A stretch of DNA of 64,000 bases from Pedobacter sp014947265 (GTDB taxonomy: Bacteria; Bacteroidota; Bacteroidia; Sphingobacteriales; Sphingobacteriaceae). Positions 44,118 through 51,650 of the stretch are shown here, piece by piece. The translations under genes were made by a program, and so were the position numbers. Position 1 is the first letter of the stretch. Every line of letters starts with the position of its first letter. The notes under the pieces were generated by a model. That model was not told the DNA's origin. It saw nothing but the letters and a program-made list of their open reading frames with translations, and ran no database searches. The stretch is from contig NZ_JADCNK010000002.1 of assembly GCF_014947265.1 (NCBI RefSeq), forward strand, positions 434,001 to 498,000, read 5' to 3'.

Positions 44118-45272
44118 ATGAGCGTAAGCTTCGATTTTTCAGAAACAGAAACTCAGCAGAGCGTAAAGGCCATGGTCCGCGATTTTGCAGAGAAAAACAT
44201 TCGTCCAAATATAATGGAATGGGATGAGGCACAGCATTTTCCTGTCGGATTGTTTAAACAGCTCGGAGAATTAGGCTTAATGGGCGTTTTGGTTCCCGAA
44301 GAATATGGAGGCTCCGGATTGGGCTACCAGGAATATGTTGATGTGATTGTAGAAGTGGCGCGGGTTTGCGGTTCAATCGGCTTATCATTAGCCGCTCACA
44401 ACTCTTTATGTACCGGCCATATTTTGGCCTTTGCAACTGAAGAACAGAAACAAAGATGGTTACCAAAGCTGGCTACTGCCGAGTGGATTGGTGCCTGGGG
44501 TTTAACCGAAGCAAACACAGGTTCGGATGCCTTAAGGATGATGACCACTGCTGTTGAAGATGGCGACGATTACATTATAAACGGCGCAAAAAACTGGATT
44601 ACCCATGGCAAAAGCGGAGATGTAGCAGTTGTGATGGTAAGAACAGGGGAGCAGGGGAGCTCGAAAGGGATTTCGGCCATTGTGGTAGAACGCGGTACAC
44701 CTGGTTTTACGGCAGGGAAAAAAGAAAATAAACTAGGCATGCGCGCATCAGAAACCACAGAAATGATTTTTGACAATTGCCGTGTACCGAAAGCCAATTT
44801 ATTGGGCAATGTTGGTGAGGGTTTTAAACAGGCCATGAAAGTTTTAGATGGCGGACGCATTTCTATTGCCGCATTGGCTTTAGGAATTGCAAAAGGTGCT
44901 TTTGATGCAGCAGTAGCTTATTCAAAACAGCGCCAGCAGTTTGGTCAGCCCATCTCCAGCTTTCAGGCCATTAGTTTCAAACTGGCTGATATGGCTACAG
45001 AGATTGAAGCAGCCGAATTATTGATCCGCCAGGCAGCAGATTTAAAAAACAGGCATTTACCTATGACAAAAGAATCGGCCATGGCGAAATATTTCGCCTC
45101 AGAGGTTTCGGTAAGAGTAGCAACCGAAGCAGTTCAAATATTTGGCGGTTATGGTTATACCAAAGACTTTCCGGTTGAGAAATTTTATCGCGATAGTAAG
45201 TTGTGTACGATAGGCGAGGGAACATCAGAGATACAAAAGATTGTAATTGCCAGAGAAATTTTATCAAGGTAG
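44118..45272 (+). CDS. acyl-CoA dehydrogenase
   Basis: 384 residues, the usual length. Seen: PEEYGGSGLGYQEYVDVIVE, the flavin-binding GAWGLTEANTGSDA, SMART-like GGRISIAALALGIAKGAFDA, and the C-terminal IGEGTSEIQK with the catalytic Glu. It oxidises an acyl-CoA to the trans-2-enoyl-CoA with FAD; short- to medium-chain specificity is likely but not provable. Stands alone, with a terminator after it. Confidence 0.96.
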   Translation: MSVSFDFSETETQQSVKAMVRDFAEKNIRPNIMEWDEAQHFPVGLFKQLGELGLMGVLVPEEYGGSGLGYQEYVDVIVEVARVCGSIGLSLAAHNSLCTGHILAFATEEQKQRWLPKLATAEWIGAWGLTEANTGSDALRMMTTAVEDGDDYIINGAKNWITHGKSGDVAVVMVRTGEQGSSKGISAIVVERGTPGFTAGKKENKLGMRASETTEMIFDNCRVPKANLLGNVGEGFKQAMKVLDGGRISIAALALGIAKGAFDAAVAYSKQRQQFGQPISSFQAISFKLADMATEIEAAELLIRQAADLKNRHLPMTKESAMAKYFASEVSVRVATEAVQIFGGYGYTKDFPVEKFYRDSKLCTIGEGTSEIQKIVIAREILSR

Positions 45273-45358
45273 AAGGTTTAGGGCTATATACGTTGAACCT
45301 TATACCCTAAGCCTTACGCCTTCAACCTTATATACAATAAGCCAAATATATTATGAGT

Positions 45359-45391
45359 AATCCGGATGGTTTAACTACCTCCGGATTTTTT
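45359..45391 (+). terminator. intrinsic terminator
   Basis: AATCCGGA / TCCGGATT with a T-run, after a stretch containing another GTTTAGGGC...CCTAAGCC inverted repeat (about 45280-45318). Confidence 0.8.
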
Positions 45392-45433
45392 GTTTTAAAA
45401 TTTTCAAAACTAACTTTCAATTGCCGGTGTTTT

Positions 45434-45474
45434 GACTAAAGACTAAAGACTAAAGACTAAAGACTAAAGACTAA
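45434..45474. repeat. Tandem heptamer (GACTAAA)5
   Basis: Five exact GACTAAA units plus a partial sixth. The heptamer is the same word as in the palindromes at 14467 and 45731. Such simple repeats vary in copy number by slippage. The rest of the 45273-45556 spacer holds only the terminator and short inverted repeats. Confidence 0.9.
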
Positions 45475-45556
45475 TTGGGTTTGGAGTGGGGCGTTTGGCG
45501 TCAGTTAACCTATTAAACATACTAACTAATGAACAATTGACTAATGGACTAAAAAT

Positions 45557-45730
45557 ATGGCAAACTATTCAGAAAAAGCTGGTGAGAAAGTAGAAAAAAC
45601 CATGCACGAAATGAAAGAAGGTAAGCTTAAGAGCGGATCGGGTAAAAAAGTGACATCCAAAAAGCAGGCAATTGCTATTGGGCTATCCGAAGCCAAAAAA
45701 GAAGGGGCAAAAGTACCTAAGAAAGGTTAA
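45557..45730 (+). CDS. small Lys-rich protein of the DUF6496 type
   Basis: 57 residues. The pattern SEKAGEKVEKTMHEMKEGKL then KSGSGKKVTSKKQAIAIGLS fits the small DUF6496 proteins, also found as a DNA-associated-like repeat in many Bacteroidota and Proteobacteria. Function unknown; the charge and repeat-like pattern (KK/GSGK) suggest nucleic-acid contact. It is too short to have been found by simple length cut-offs. Confidence 0.75.
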   Translation: MANYSEKAGEKVEKTMHEMKEGKLKSGSGKKVTSKKQAIAIGLSEAKKEGAKVPKKG

Positions 45731-45820
45731 AAGCTTAAAGACTAAAGACCAAGGCAAATAGGTGTGGTGCCTAAACTATCTTCCCAGAACTTTAGTCTTT
45801 GAATTTTTCGCTCTAAGCTT
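45731..45820. repeat. Palindrome of the GACTAAAG family (copy 2)
   Basis: AAGCTTAAAGACTAAAG (45731-45747) pairs with CTTTAGTCTTT (45790-45800) and AAGCTT (45815-45820). It lies exactly between two convergent genes and may act as a bidirectional terminator. Confidence 0.7.
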
Positions 45821-46205
45821 ATTGCGGTAAATCTTTTGATGTTAAAATGCTGTCAACCACATAAACGCTAAATCCTCGCCATGGTAGGGAATGTTTATAT
45901 TCTTTATAGTGTAATTCGAAAAACTTACCACTGTTGGCCATCATTTTTTCAGCAATTTCCTGGTTAGCGATAGAGAATTCGAATTCGTTGTTCTGCAGCG
46001 TTCCTGTTTGCCGGGATTTTATTCCGCTTTGAATTAATTTGCCTTCATAGGTTTTAAATACATAGCCTTTTTTTACTACATAGTTTAACTCTCCTGCTTT
46101 AACACCTTCACCAAAAACAAAGAAATAACGGTAGTAACAAATTGCGATTAATGCGATAACAACTATAACTGCGATAATTGAACCTACTTTTTTACCTGTT
46201 GTCAT
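45819..46205 (-). CDS. single-helix membrane protein of unknown function
   Basis: 128 residues. An N-terminal membrane helix (about 8-27) and an exported domain with FGEGVKAGELNYVVKKGYVF, KTYEGKLIQSGI and ALPWRG-like SLPWRGFSVYVVDSI. The pattern is common in Bacteroidota as an uncharacterised protein. I do not know a function. Confidence 0.75.
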   Translation of the reverse strand: MTTGKKVGSIIAVIVVIALIAICYYRYFFVFGEGVKAGELNYVVKKGYVFKTYEGKLIQSGIKSRQTGTLQNNEFEFSIANQEIAEKMMANSGKFFELHYKEYKHSLPWRGFSVYVVDSILTSKDLPQ

Positions 46206-46307
46206 ATATGATTTTATATATAAATGTAGCTAAACAACACATAAGTTCTACTAATGATTTAAATAAAAATTCTTTTTATAAATCTTTCTCGTTTTCAATA
46301 TTTTGCT

Positions 46308-46315
46308 TACATTTG
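46308..46315 (+). promoter_or_regulatory. rpsU -7 element
   Basis: TACATTTG matches TAnnTTTG, 55 bases before the rpsU ATG; the -33 box is weak. Confidence 0.6.
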
Positions 46316-46369
46316 CAGCCCCGATAACACGGGAAATTTAAAAACCACGAGAGGAGGTATTTCAGCGTT

Positions 46370-46564
46370 ATGATCATTATCAACATTAAAGACGGCGAAT
46401 CATTAGATAAAGCCCTTAAACGTTTCAAGAAAAAGTTTGAAAAAACTGGTGTATTGAGAGAACTACGTAGTCGCCAGGCATACGAGAAAAAATCCGTTGC
46501 TCGCCGTACTGAAATTAAACATGCTGTTTACATTCAGAACATGAATCTAGATACAACTTCTTAG
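46370..46564 (+). CDS. rpsU: 30S ribosomal protein S21
   Basis: 64 residues, basic, with KRFKKKFEKTGVLRELRSRQ and YEKKSVARRTE, as in S21. It is the first gene of the xerC/hpf/tuf region and has its own terminator. In Bacteroidota S21 lies near the anti-SD sequestering site; nothing unusual is seen. Confidence 0.97.
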   Translation: MIIINIKDGESLDKALKRFKKKFEKTGVLRELRSRQAYEKKSVARRTEIKHAVYIQNMNLDTTS

Positions 46565-46584
46565 TTGTTCACGATATAAATACA

Positions 46585-46622
46585 AAAAGTCCTTCCGATG
46601 TTAAATTGGAAGGACTTTTCTT
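46585..46622 (+). terminator. rpsU intrinsic terminator
   Basis: AAAAGTCCTTCC pairs with GGAAGGACTTTT; a short T-run follows. The spacer to xerC is AT-rich. Confidence 0.8.
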
Positions 46623-46725
46623 TTAAAAAAGAAATCAAAAACATTTTAATAAACGATTAATTAATGATTTCTTTATATCAAAACTATTTGTAACTTCATA
46701 TCAATGCCCCGCAAAAAGATATTGA

Positions 46726-47607
46726 ATGTTGCTAAAAAGTTTTATCACCTATTTAACTCACGAGAAGCGCTATTCTCCACATACCGTTACCTCTTATCAG
46801 GTAGATTTAGATCAGTTTGAAGTATTTATTAAGGCATTAGAACTGGATTTTCCTGAAGTAAAACATACTCACCTGCGCAGTTACCTGGTTGAGTTAATGG
46901 AAAAGGAAAATTCAGAAAACACCATTAACAGAAAAATATCTGTTTTACGGAGCTTTTATAAATTTTTACATCGAACCGGAGCGATTGATCAAAATCCTGC
47001 TGTTTTAATTAAGGCGCCAAAAATACCTAAAAGGCTGCCTGTGTTTATAGATGCGCAGAAAATGGATCATTTGCTGGATTCGGAGCAATATTTCGATGAA
47101 AGTTTTCCTTCCATTCGCGATCATTTGGTCATCGAACTACTTTTTGGAACTGGTATTCGTTTAGCTGAACTGTTGCAATTAAAAGATACTGATATTGATC
47201 TGTATTCAGGAACGATAAAGGTGCTGGGTAAAAGGAATAAAGAAAGAATTATTCCAGTAAATAAACAGCTTATCAATCAGGTAAATATGTATATTGACCT
47301 AAAAAAGTTGCAAAACTTTAATAACAATTTGCTTATATTAATCGTTACCAATACAGGTGCAGCGGCATATCCGAAATTAATATACCGTATTGTTACCTCA
47401 TACCTAAACCATGTATCAACCAATGAAAAGAAAAGTCCCCACGTGTTGCGGCATAGCTATGCCACTAGCCTGTTAAATGCAGGAGCAGATTTAAATGCGA
47501 TTAAAGAACTTTTGGGCCATGCCAGTTTAGCAGCAACCCAGGTTTACACCCACAATTCGATCGAAAGATTAAAAACAATTTATAAACAAGCCCATCCAAA
47601 GGCGTAA
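46726..47607 (+). CDS. xerC: tyrosine recombinase XerC
   Basis: 293 residues. The N-terminal SAM-like domain has HEKRYSPHTVTSYQVDLDQF. The catalytic domain has R in GTGIRLAELLQLKD, HxxR in HVLRHSYATSLLNAG, His in LLGHASLAATQ and the nucleophilic Tyr in VYTHNS. It resolves chromosome dimers together with XerD at dif. The neighbourhood (rpsU, xerC, hpf, tuf) is the standard Bacteroidota order, so it is a housekeeping gene and not part of an integrative element. Confidence 0.94.
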   Translation: MLLKSFITYLTHEKRYSPHTVTSYQVDLDQFEVFIKALELDFPEVKHTHLRSYLVELMEKENSENTINRKISVLRSFYKFLHRTGAIDQNPAVLIKAPKIPKRLPVFIDAQKMDHLLDSEQYFDESFPSIRDHLVIELLFGTGIRLAELLQLKDTDIDLYSGTIKVLGKRNKERIIPVNKQLINQVNMYIDLKKLQNFNNNLLILIVTNTGAAAYPKLIYRIVTSYLNHVSTNEKKSPHVLRHSYATSLLNAGADLNAIKELLGHASLAATQVYTHNSIERLKTIYKQAHPKA

Positions 47608-47621
47608 AAAAAGGAGGAAAA

Positions 47622-47969
47622 ATGAAAATCGGAGTTCAATCAATCCACTTCAGTGCAGACAGTAAGTTGTTAGATTTTATACAGAAGAAAGCAAATAAGC
47701 TTGATCAGTTTTTTGACCAGATCATTAGCGGAGAAGTGTATTTAAAGTTAGAGAACGTAGAGGACGAGGCGAATAAAATTAGTGAGATAAAACTGATTGT
47801 ACCAGGAGGTACCCTCTTCGCTAAAGAACAATGTAAATCATTTGAAGAAGCCACAGATCTGGCCATCGAATCGTTAAGGAAGCAGATTACGAAACATAAA
47901 GATAAAACACGTGCAAAATTAAGTGAGCATAAAGCAATTTTAAGTGAGAGCGAAGCCGCTGACTATTAG
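47622..47969 (+). CDS. hpf: ribosome hibernation-promoting factor (short form)
   Basis: 115 residues, starting IGVQSIHFSADSKLLDFIQK; the middle EGVYLKLENVEDEANKISEI-like segment and LAIESLRKQITKHKDKTRAK fit the HPF/YfiA N-terminal domain. The long-form C-terminal domain is absent. It binds the decoding site of idle ribosomes. It begins 14 bases after xerC, with a GGAGG-like run (aaaaggaggaaaaATG) before the ATG. Confidence 0.92.
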   Translation: MKIGVQSIHFSADSKLLDFIQKKANKLDQFFDQIISGEVYLKLENVEDEANKISEIKLIVPGGTLFAKEQCKSFEEATDLAIESLRKQITKHKDKTRAKLSEHKAILSESEAADY

Positions 47970-48094
47970 TAAAGCACAAAAAAGTATAATGCAAATGGTC
48001 GGTACAATTAAATGTGCCGCCTTTTTGTTTTGGTGATAACTTTCCAGGTTACCGTCAATCTATGAAAAATTAAAAAGATAATTCCCTTTGGCGG

Positions 48095-48192
48095 CGTCAT
48101 CTCGAGCGGAGTGTAACGTAGCCGAGAGGTCTATCTTGAGAATACTTTTTATTTAGATCTCTCCGTTTCGCTGCGCTTCAGTCGAGATGACG
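48095..48192. repeat. Dispersed palindrome, CGTCATCTCGA...GAGATGACG family
   Basis: Arms CGTCATCTCGAGCGGAGTG and CGCTTCAGTCGAGATGACG, inner AGATCTCTCC. The closest relative is 3816-3911. It dominates the 47970-48660 spacer; the remaining DNA is AT-rich and ends with the tRNA promoter. Confidence 0.8.
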
Positions 48193-48503
48193 ACTTTTTT
48201 TATATTAGTTTCTTCATATAATTTAAAGAAATCGGAAGCTATTCGTGCAATTTCTATAAACCAATTTTAATTTTCTAAGCAATTCTCCGTGAAAAAATCG
48301 GCCTTATGATATAAATTTTAACTTTTATTGAGATTAATACATTTGTTATTTTCTATTGATTATTGTGATTATAGATCGTAATCATGTTTATAAGGACAAC
48401 AGGCATAAAAAAATATTCAATTTTAAGAGATTGATTATTAAGCTCCTTCAGGTGTATGATGAGCACTAACTAAAATAACTTCATTATTTTTTTCAAATTT
48501 ATT

Positions 48504-48532
48504 TTGAAGTGAAATATAAGTGTGTATATTTG
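48504..48532 (+). promoter_or_regulatory. promoter of the tRNA-tuf transcript
   Basis: TTG at 48504-48506 and TATATTTG at 48525-48532 with 18 bases between fit the Bacteroidota consensus. It lies about 130 bases before the first tRNA. Confidence 0.75.
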
Positions 48533-48660
48533 CATTCCCTTTCGGAAACGGCGTTACGCTAAGAAGAAAAGGGTTGTTCTTTAAAAAGATAAAAGTTTTA
48601 AAAAAACACGTTAATAGTATGAAAAATGAAGATTTTTCGTATCATTGCACAAAATTTAAA

Positions 48661-48733
<73 letters not shown>

Positions 48734-48772
48734 CTTTTTATTTTAAAGTGTTAACATTTTGAAGTAAAAAAT

Positions 48773-48855
48773 GGGGAGATTCCAGAGCGGCCAAATGGGA
48801 CAGACTGTAACTCTGTTATCGCAAGATTTCGAAGGTTCGAATCCTTCTCTCCCCA
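48773..48855 (+). tRNA. tRNA-Tyr (GTA)
   Basis: Class II tRNA of 83 bases with acceptor GGGGAGA / TCTCCCC, anticodon GTA in CTGTAAC, and a long variable arm (GTTATCGCAAGAT region). T-loop TTCGAAT. Confidence 0.96.
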
Positions 48856-48936
48856 CACTTTAAATGAATGACCAAATGTTTTAATGATGGAATAATTCTC
48901 TCATTCTTTCATTCAATCAATCACTGATTTTTAAAA

Positions 48937-49009
48937 GCGGAAGTAGCTCAGTTGGTAGAGCGATAGCCTTCCAAGCTATAGGTCGCGAGTTCGAACCTCG
49001 TCTTCCGCT
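48937..49009 (+). tRNA. tRNA-Gly (TCC)
   Basis: Acceptor GCGGAAG / CTTCCGC; anticodon loop CTTCCAA gives TCC. A short palindrome (AATGAATGA and TCATTC) precedes it at about 48860-48925. Confidence 0.97.
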
Positions 49010-49091
49010 CCAATAAAAATTAGAAAGTGGGCAGTTATCGGTAACAGTTTTGATATAGTTAAAACTAAAGGCTGGAACTGGAAACTAAAAA

Positions 49092-49163
<72 letters not shown>

Positions 49164-49289
49164 CAGGATAATAAAGCTTTGTTAAATCTGTTTAATATGC
49201 AGTGTAGACAAGGTTTTTTGTGTTGCATTGCAATAAAACAATAAATAAAAATTAATAAAAAGTTAACCTACTAATTAGTTATAAATAAA

Positions 49290-50477
49290 ATGGCAAAAGA
49301 AAAATTTGACCGTAGTAAACCGCACTTAAACATCGGTACAATCGGTCACGTCGATCACGGTAAAACAACTTTAACAGCAGCTATTACAAAAGTTTTAGCT
49401 GATGCAGGTTTATCTGAGGCACGTTCATTCGATTCAATTGACTCTGCTCCAGAGGAAAAAGAAAGAGGTATTACTATTAATACTGCGCACGTTGAGTATT
49501 CAACTGCAAACCGTCACTACGCACACGTAGATTGTCCAGGTCACGCGGATTATGTTAAAAACATGGTTACAGGTGCGGCTCAAATGGATGGTGCTATTAT
49601 CGTTGTTGCTGCTACTGATGGTCCAATGCCACAAACTCGTGAGCACATCTTATTGGCTCGTCAGGTTGGTGTTCCTTCATTGGTTGTATTCATGAATAAA
49701 GTGGATATGGTTGATGATCCTGAATTATTAGAATTAGTAGAAATGGAAGTTCGTGAATTATTATCGTTCTACGATTTCCCTGGTGATGATATTCCTGTTA
49801 TTCAAGGTTCTGCTTTAGGTGGTTTGAACGGAGATGCTAAATGGGTAGCAAAAATTATGGAATTAATGGATGCTGTTGATAGCTACATTCCAATTCCTCC
49901 ACGTTTAACTGATCTTCCATTCTTAATGCCTGTTGAAGATGTATTCTCGATCACTGGTCGTGGTACTGTAGCAACTGGTCGTATTGAGCGTGGTGTAATC
50001 AACTCTGGAGATCCTGTTGAAATCTTAGGTATGGGTGCTGAGAACTTAAAATCTACAGTTACTGGTGTTGAGATGTTCCGTAAGATCTTAGATTATGGTG
50101 AAGCTGGTGATAACGTAGGTTTATTGTTACGTGGTATTGAGAAAACTGATATCCGTCGTGGTATGGTAATCTGTAAACCAGGTTCAGTAACTCCTCACAC
50201 TGATTTCAAAGCTGAGATCTATGTATTATCAAAAGCAGAAGGTGGTCGTCACACGCCATTCTTCAACAAATACCGTCCTCAATTCTATTTCCGTACTACA
50301 GATGTTACTGGTGAGATTTCACTAGCTGAAGGTACTGAGATGGTAATGCCAGGTGATAACGTTACCATCACTGTAAAGTTGATCAACGCTATCGCAATGG
50401 AAAAAGGTCTACGTTTCGCTATCCGTGAAGGTGGTAGAACAGTAGGTGCTGGTCAGGTAACTGAAATTTTAAAATAA
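49290..50477 (+). CDS. tuf: elongation factor Tu
   Basis: 395 residues. GTPase motifs: P-loop GHVDHGKTT, DCPGHADYVK, and NKVD in FMNKVDMVDD. The EF-Tu binds aminoacyl-tRNA and GTP for the ribosome. High-expression codon choice (GGT, CGT, AAC) is evident. Order tRNAs-tuf-tRNA-Trp-secE-nusG is canonical. Confidence 0.99.
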   Translation: MAKEKFDRSKPHLNIGTIGHVDHGKTTLTAAITKVLADAGLSEARSFDSIDSAPEEKERGITINTAHVEYSTANRHYAHVDCPGHADYVKNMVTGAAQMDGAIIVVAATDGPMPQTREHILLARQVGVPSLVVFMNKVDMVDDPELLELVEMEVRELLSFYDFPGDDIPVIQGSALGGLNGDAKWVAKIMELMDAVDSYIPIPPRLTDLPFLMPVEDVFSITGRGTVATGRIERGVINSGDPVEILGMGAENLKSTVTGVEMFRKILDYGEAGDNVGLLLRGIEKTDIRRGMVICKPGSVTPHTDFKAEIYVLSKAEGGRHTPFFNKYRPQFYFRTTDVTGEISLAEGTEMVMPGDNVTITVKLINAIAMEKGLRFAIREGGRTVGAGQVTEILK

Positions 50478-50559
50478 AACCCCAAACCCCTTAAGGGGCT
50501 TCAGGTAAATAACTGAAAGCAAAGTACTTGAGTTCACTTAAGTACTTTGCTTTCTAAAT

Positions 50560-50630
50560 ACGGGAATAGTTCAACGGTAGAATAGAGGTCTCCAAAACCT
50601 TTGATCAGGGTTCGAATCCTTGTTCCCGTG
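50560..50630 (+). tRNA. tRNA-Trp (CCA)
   Basis: Acceptor ACGGGAA / TTCCCGT with discriminator G; anticodon loop CTCCAAA gives CCA. D stem GTTC/GAAT and T stem CAGGG/CCTTG fit. It lies between tuf and secE, as in other Bacteroidota. Confidence 0.95.
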
Positions 50631-50654
50631 CTCAAAACAATGGTTGAGTAATTG

Positions 50655-50710
50655 AATGAGTGAATGATTGAATTTGAAAGTTTACTTTCGGATATTATCA
50701 TTCACTCATT
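50655..50710 (+). promoter_or_regulatory. Hairpin before secE
   Basis: Perfect 13-base arms AATGAGTGAATGA (50655-50667) and TCATTCACTCATT (50698-50710), with further GAATGA-like words around. It lies in the secE leader, so it might process the tRNA-secE transcript; it could also be a simple repeat family. Confidence 0.55.
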
Positions 50711-50739
50711 TACTCATTCAGTCATTCAATAAATTAAAT

Positions 50740-50937
50740 ATGGCTAAAGTAGTTGAGTTTATAAAAGAATCGTACGATGAAATGACCAATAAGGTTACAT
50801 GGCCTACTTGGGGCGAACTGCAAAGTTCTGCAATTCTTGTATTAGTGGCTTCTTTAATTATTGCATTGGTTATTTTTGCAATGGATAAAGGATCTACATT
50901 TGTGTTAGATACTTTTTATAAATCACTTTCTAATTAA
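50740..50937 (+). CDS. secE: preprotein translocase subunit SecE
   Basis: 65 residues from ATG 50740 (MAKVVEFIKESYDEMTNKVT); earlier in-frame ATG would add a non-conserved leader that runs through the hairpin. One membrane helix (LVASLIIALVIFAM) and the conserved KVTWPTWGEL. SecE clamps the SecYE channel. Confidence 0.95.
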   Translation: MAKVVEFIKESYDEMTNKVTWPTWGELQSSAILVLVASLIIALVIFAMDKGSTFVLDTFYKSLSN

Positions 50938-50946
50938 TATTTACTA

Positions 50947-51486
50947 ATGAGCGATCTAAAGTGGTACGTTGTAAGGGCTGTTAGCGGTAAAGAAAAGAAA
51001 GTAAAACAGTACATTGATGCTGAGATCAGCCGTTTAGGTTTCTCTCATTTGGTTCCTCAGGTTTTAATACCAATGGAAAAATATTACCAAATGAAAGATG
51101 GTAAAAAAATTGCTAAAGAGCGTAACTTTTATCCAGGTTATGTTTTAATCGAAGCTACTCTTGATGGTGAGTTAGAGCACATCATTAAAGGAATTAATAG
51201 CGTTATTGGTTTCTTAGGTGATAAAGCCGGTAATCCAATTCCAATGCGCCAGGCAGAAGTTAACCGTATTTTAGGTGTGGTTGATGAAATGAGCGAACAG
51301 GGCGAAACCATGAATGTGCCTTACTACGTTGGCGAAGGTATTAAAGTTATGGACGGACCTTTCAATGGTTTCTCAGGTATTATCGAAGAGGTAAACGAAG
51401 AGAAGAAAAAACTGAAAGTAATGGTTAAAATCTTTGGCCGTAAAACACCACTTGAGCTTAACTACATGCAAGTAGAAAAAGAGTAA
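50947..51486 (+). CDS. nusG: transcription termination/antitermination factor NusG
   Basis: 179 residues. The NGN domain begins WYVVRAVSGKEKKVKQYIDA and includes NFYPGYVLIEA; the C-terminal KOW domain has MDGPFNGFSGIIEEVNEEKK. It binds RNA polymerase (via NGN) and NusE or Rho (via KOW). It starts nine bases after secE. The last 49 codons and the stop have a second, diverged copy at 54952-55101. Confidence 0.98.
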   Translation: MSDLKWYVVRAVSGKEKKVKQYIDAEISRLGFSHLVPQVLIPMEKYYQMKDGKKIAKERNFYPGYVLIEATLDGELEHIIKGINSVIGFLGDKAGNPIPMRQAEVNRILGVVDEMSEQGETMNVPYYVGEGIKVMDGPFNGFSGIIEEVNEEKKKLKVMVKIFGRKTPLELNYMQVEKE

Positions 51487-51509
51487 GAAAATTATTGAAA
51501 TATTTAGAG

Positions 51510-51536
51510 AGCCCGGAAATTTTTCCGGGCTTTTTT
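51510..51536 (+). terminator. intrinsic terminator after nusG
   Basis: AGCCCGGAAA / TTTCCGGGCT-type stem followed by T's. In this copy it ends the secE-nusG transcript right before the inserted cassette. Confidence 0.9.
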
Positions 51537-51574
51537 ATGCTTTAATTTTTTCGATACATTATTGTATTATTTGT

Positions 51575-51603
51575 TTGTAATTTTAAGATTATTGCTATAT
51601 TAG
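51575..51603 (+). promoter_or_regulatory. possible promoter of the cassette lipoprotein
   Basis: TTG at 51575-51577 and TATATTAG at 51596-51603, 18 bases apart; one mismatch to TAnnTTTG. The ATG of the lipoprotein is at 51651. Confidence 0.4.
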
Positions 51604-51650
51604 TCTTGCTCATATATCATGTTATTTAATTTATTAAATCTAAATTAATA

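Noticed and set aside
45434..45474. Possible CRISPR array
   Set aside because: The unit is only seven bases and tandem without spacers, so it is a simple repeat.
46726..47607. Integrase of a mobile element that could explain the nusG insertion
   Set aside because: The protein is a housekeeping XerC in the standard rpsU-xerC-hpf neighbourhood; no att-like repeats were seen around it.
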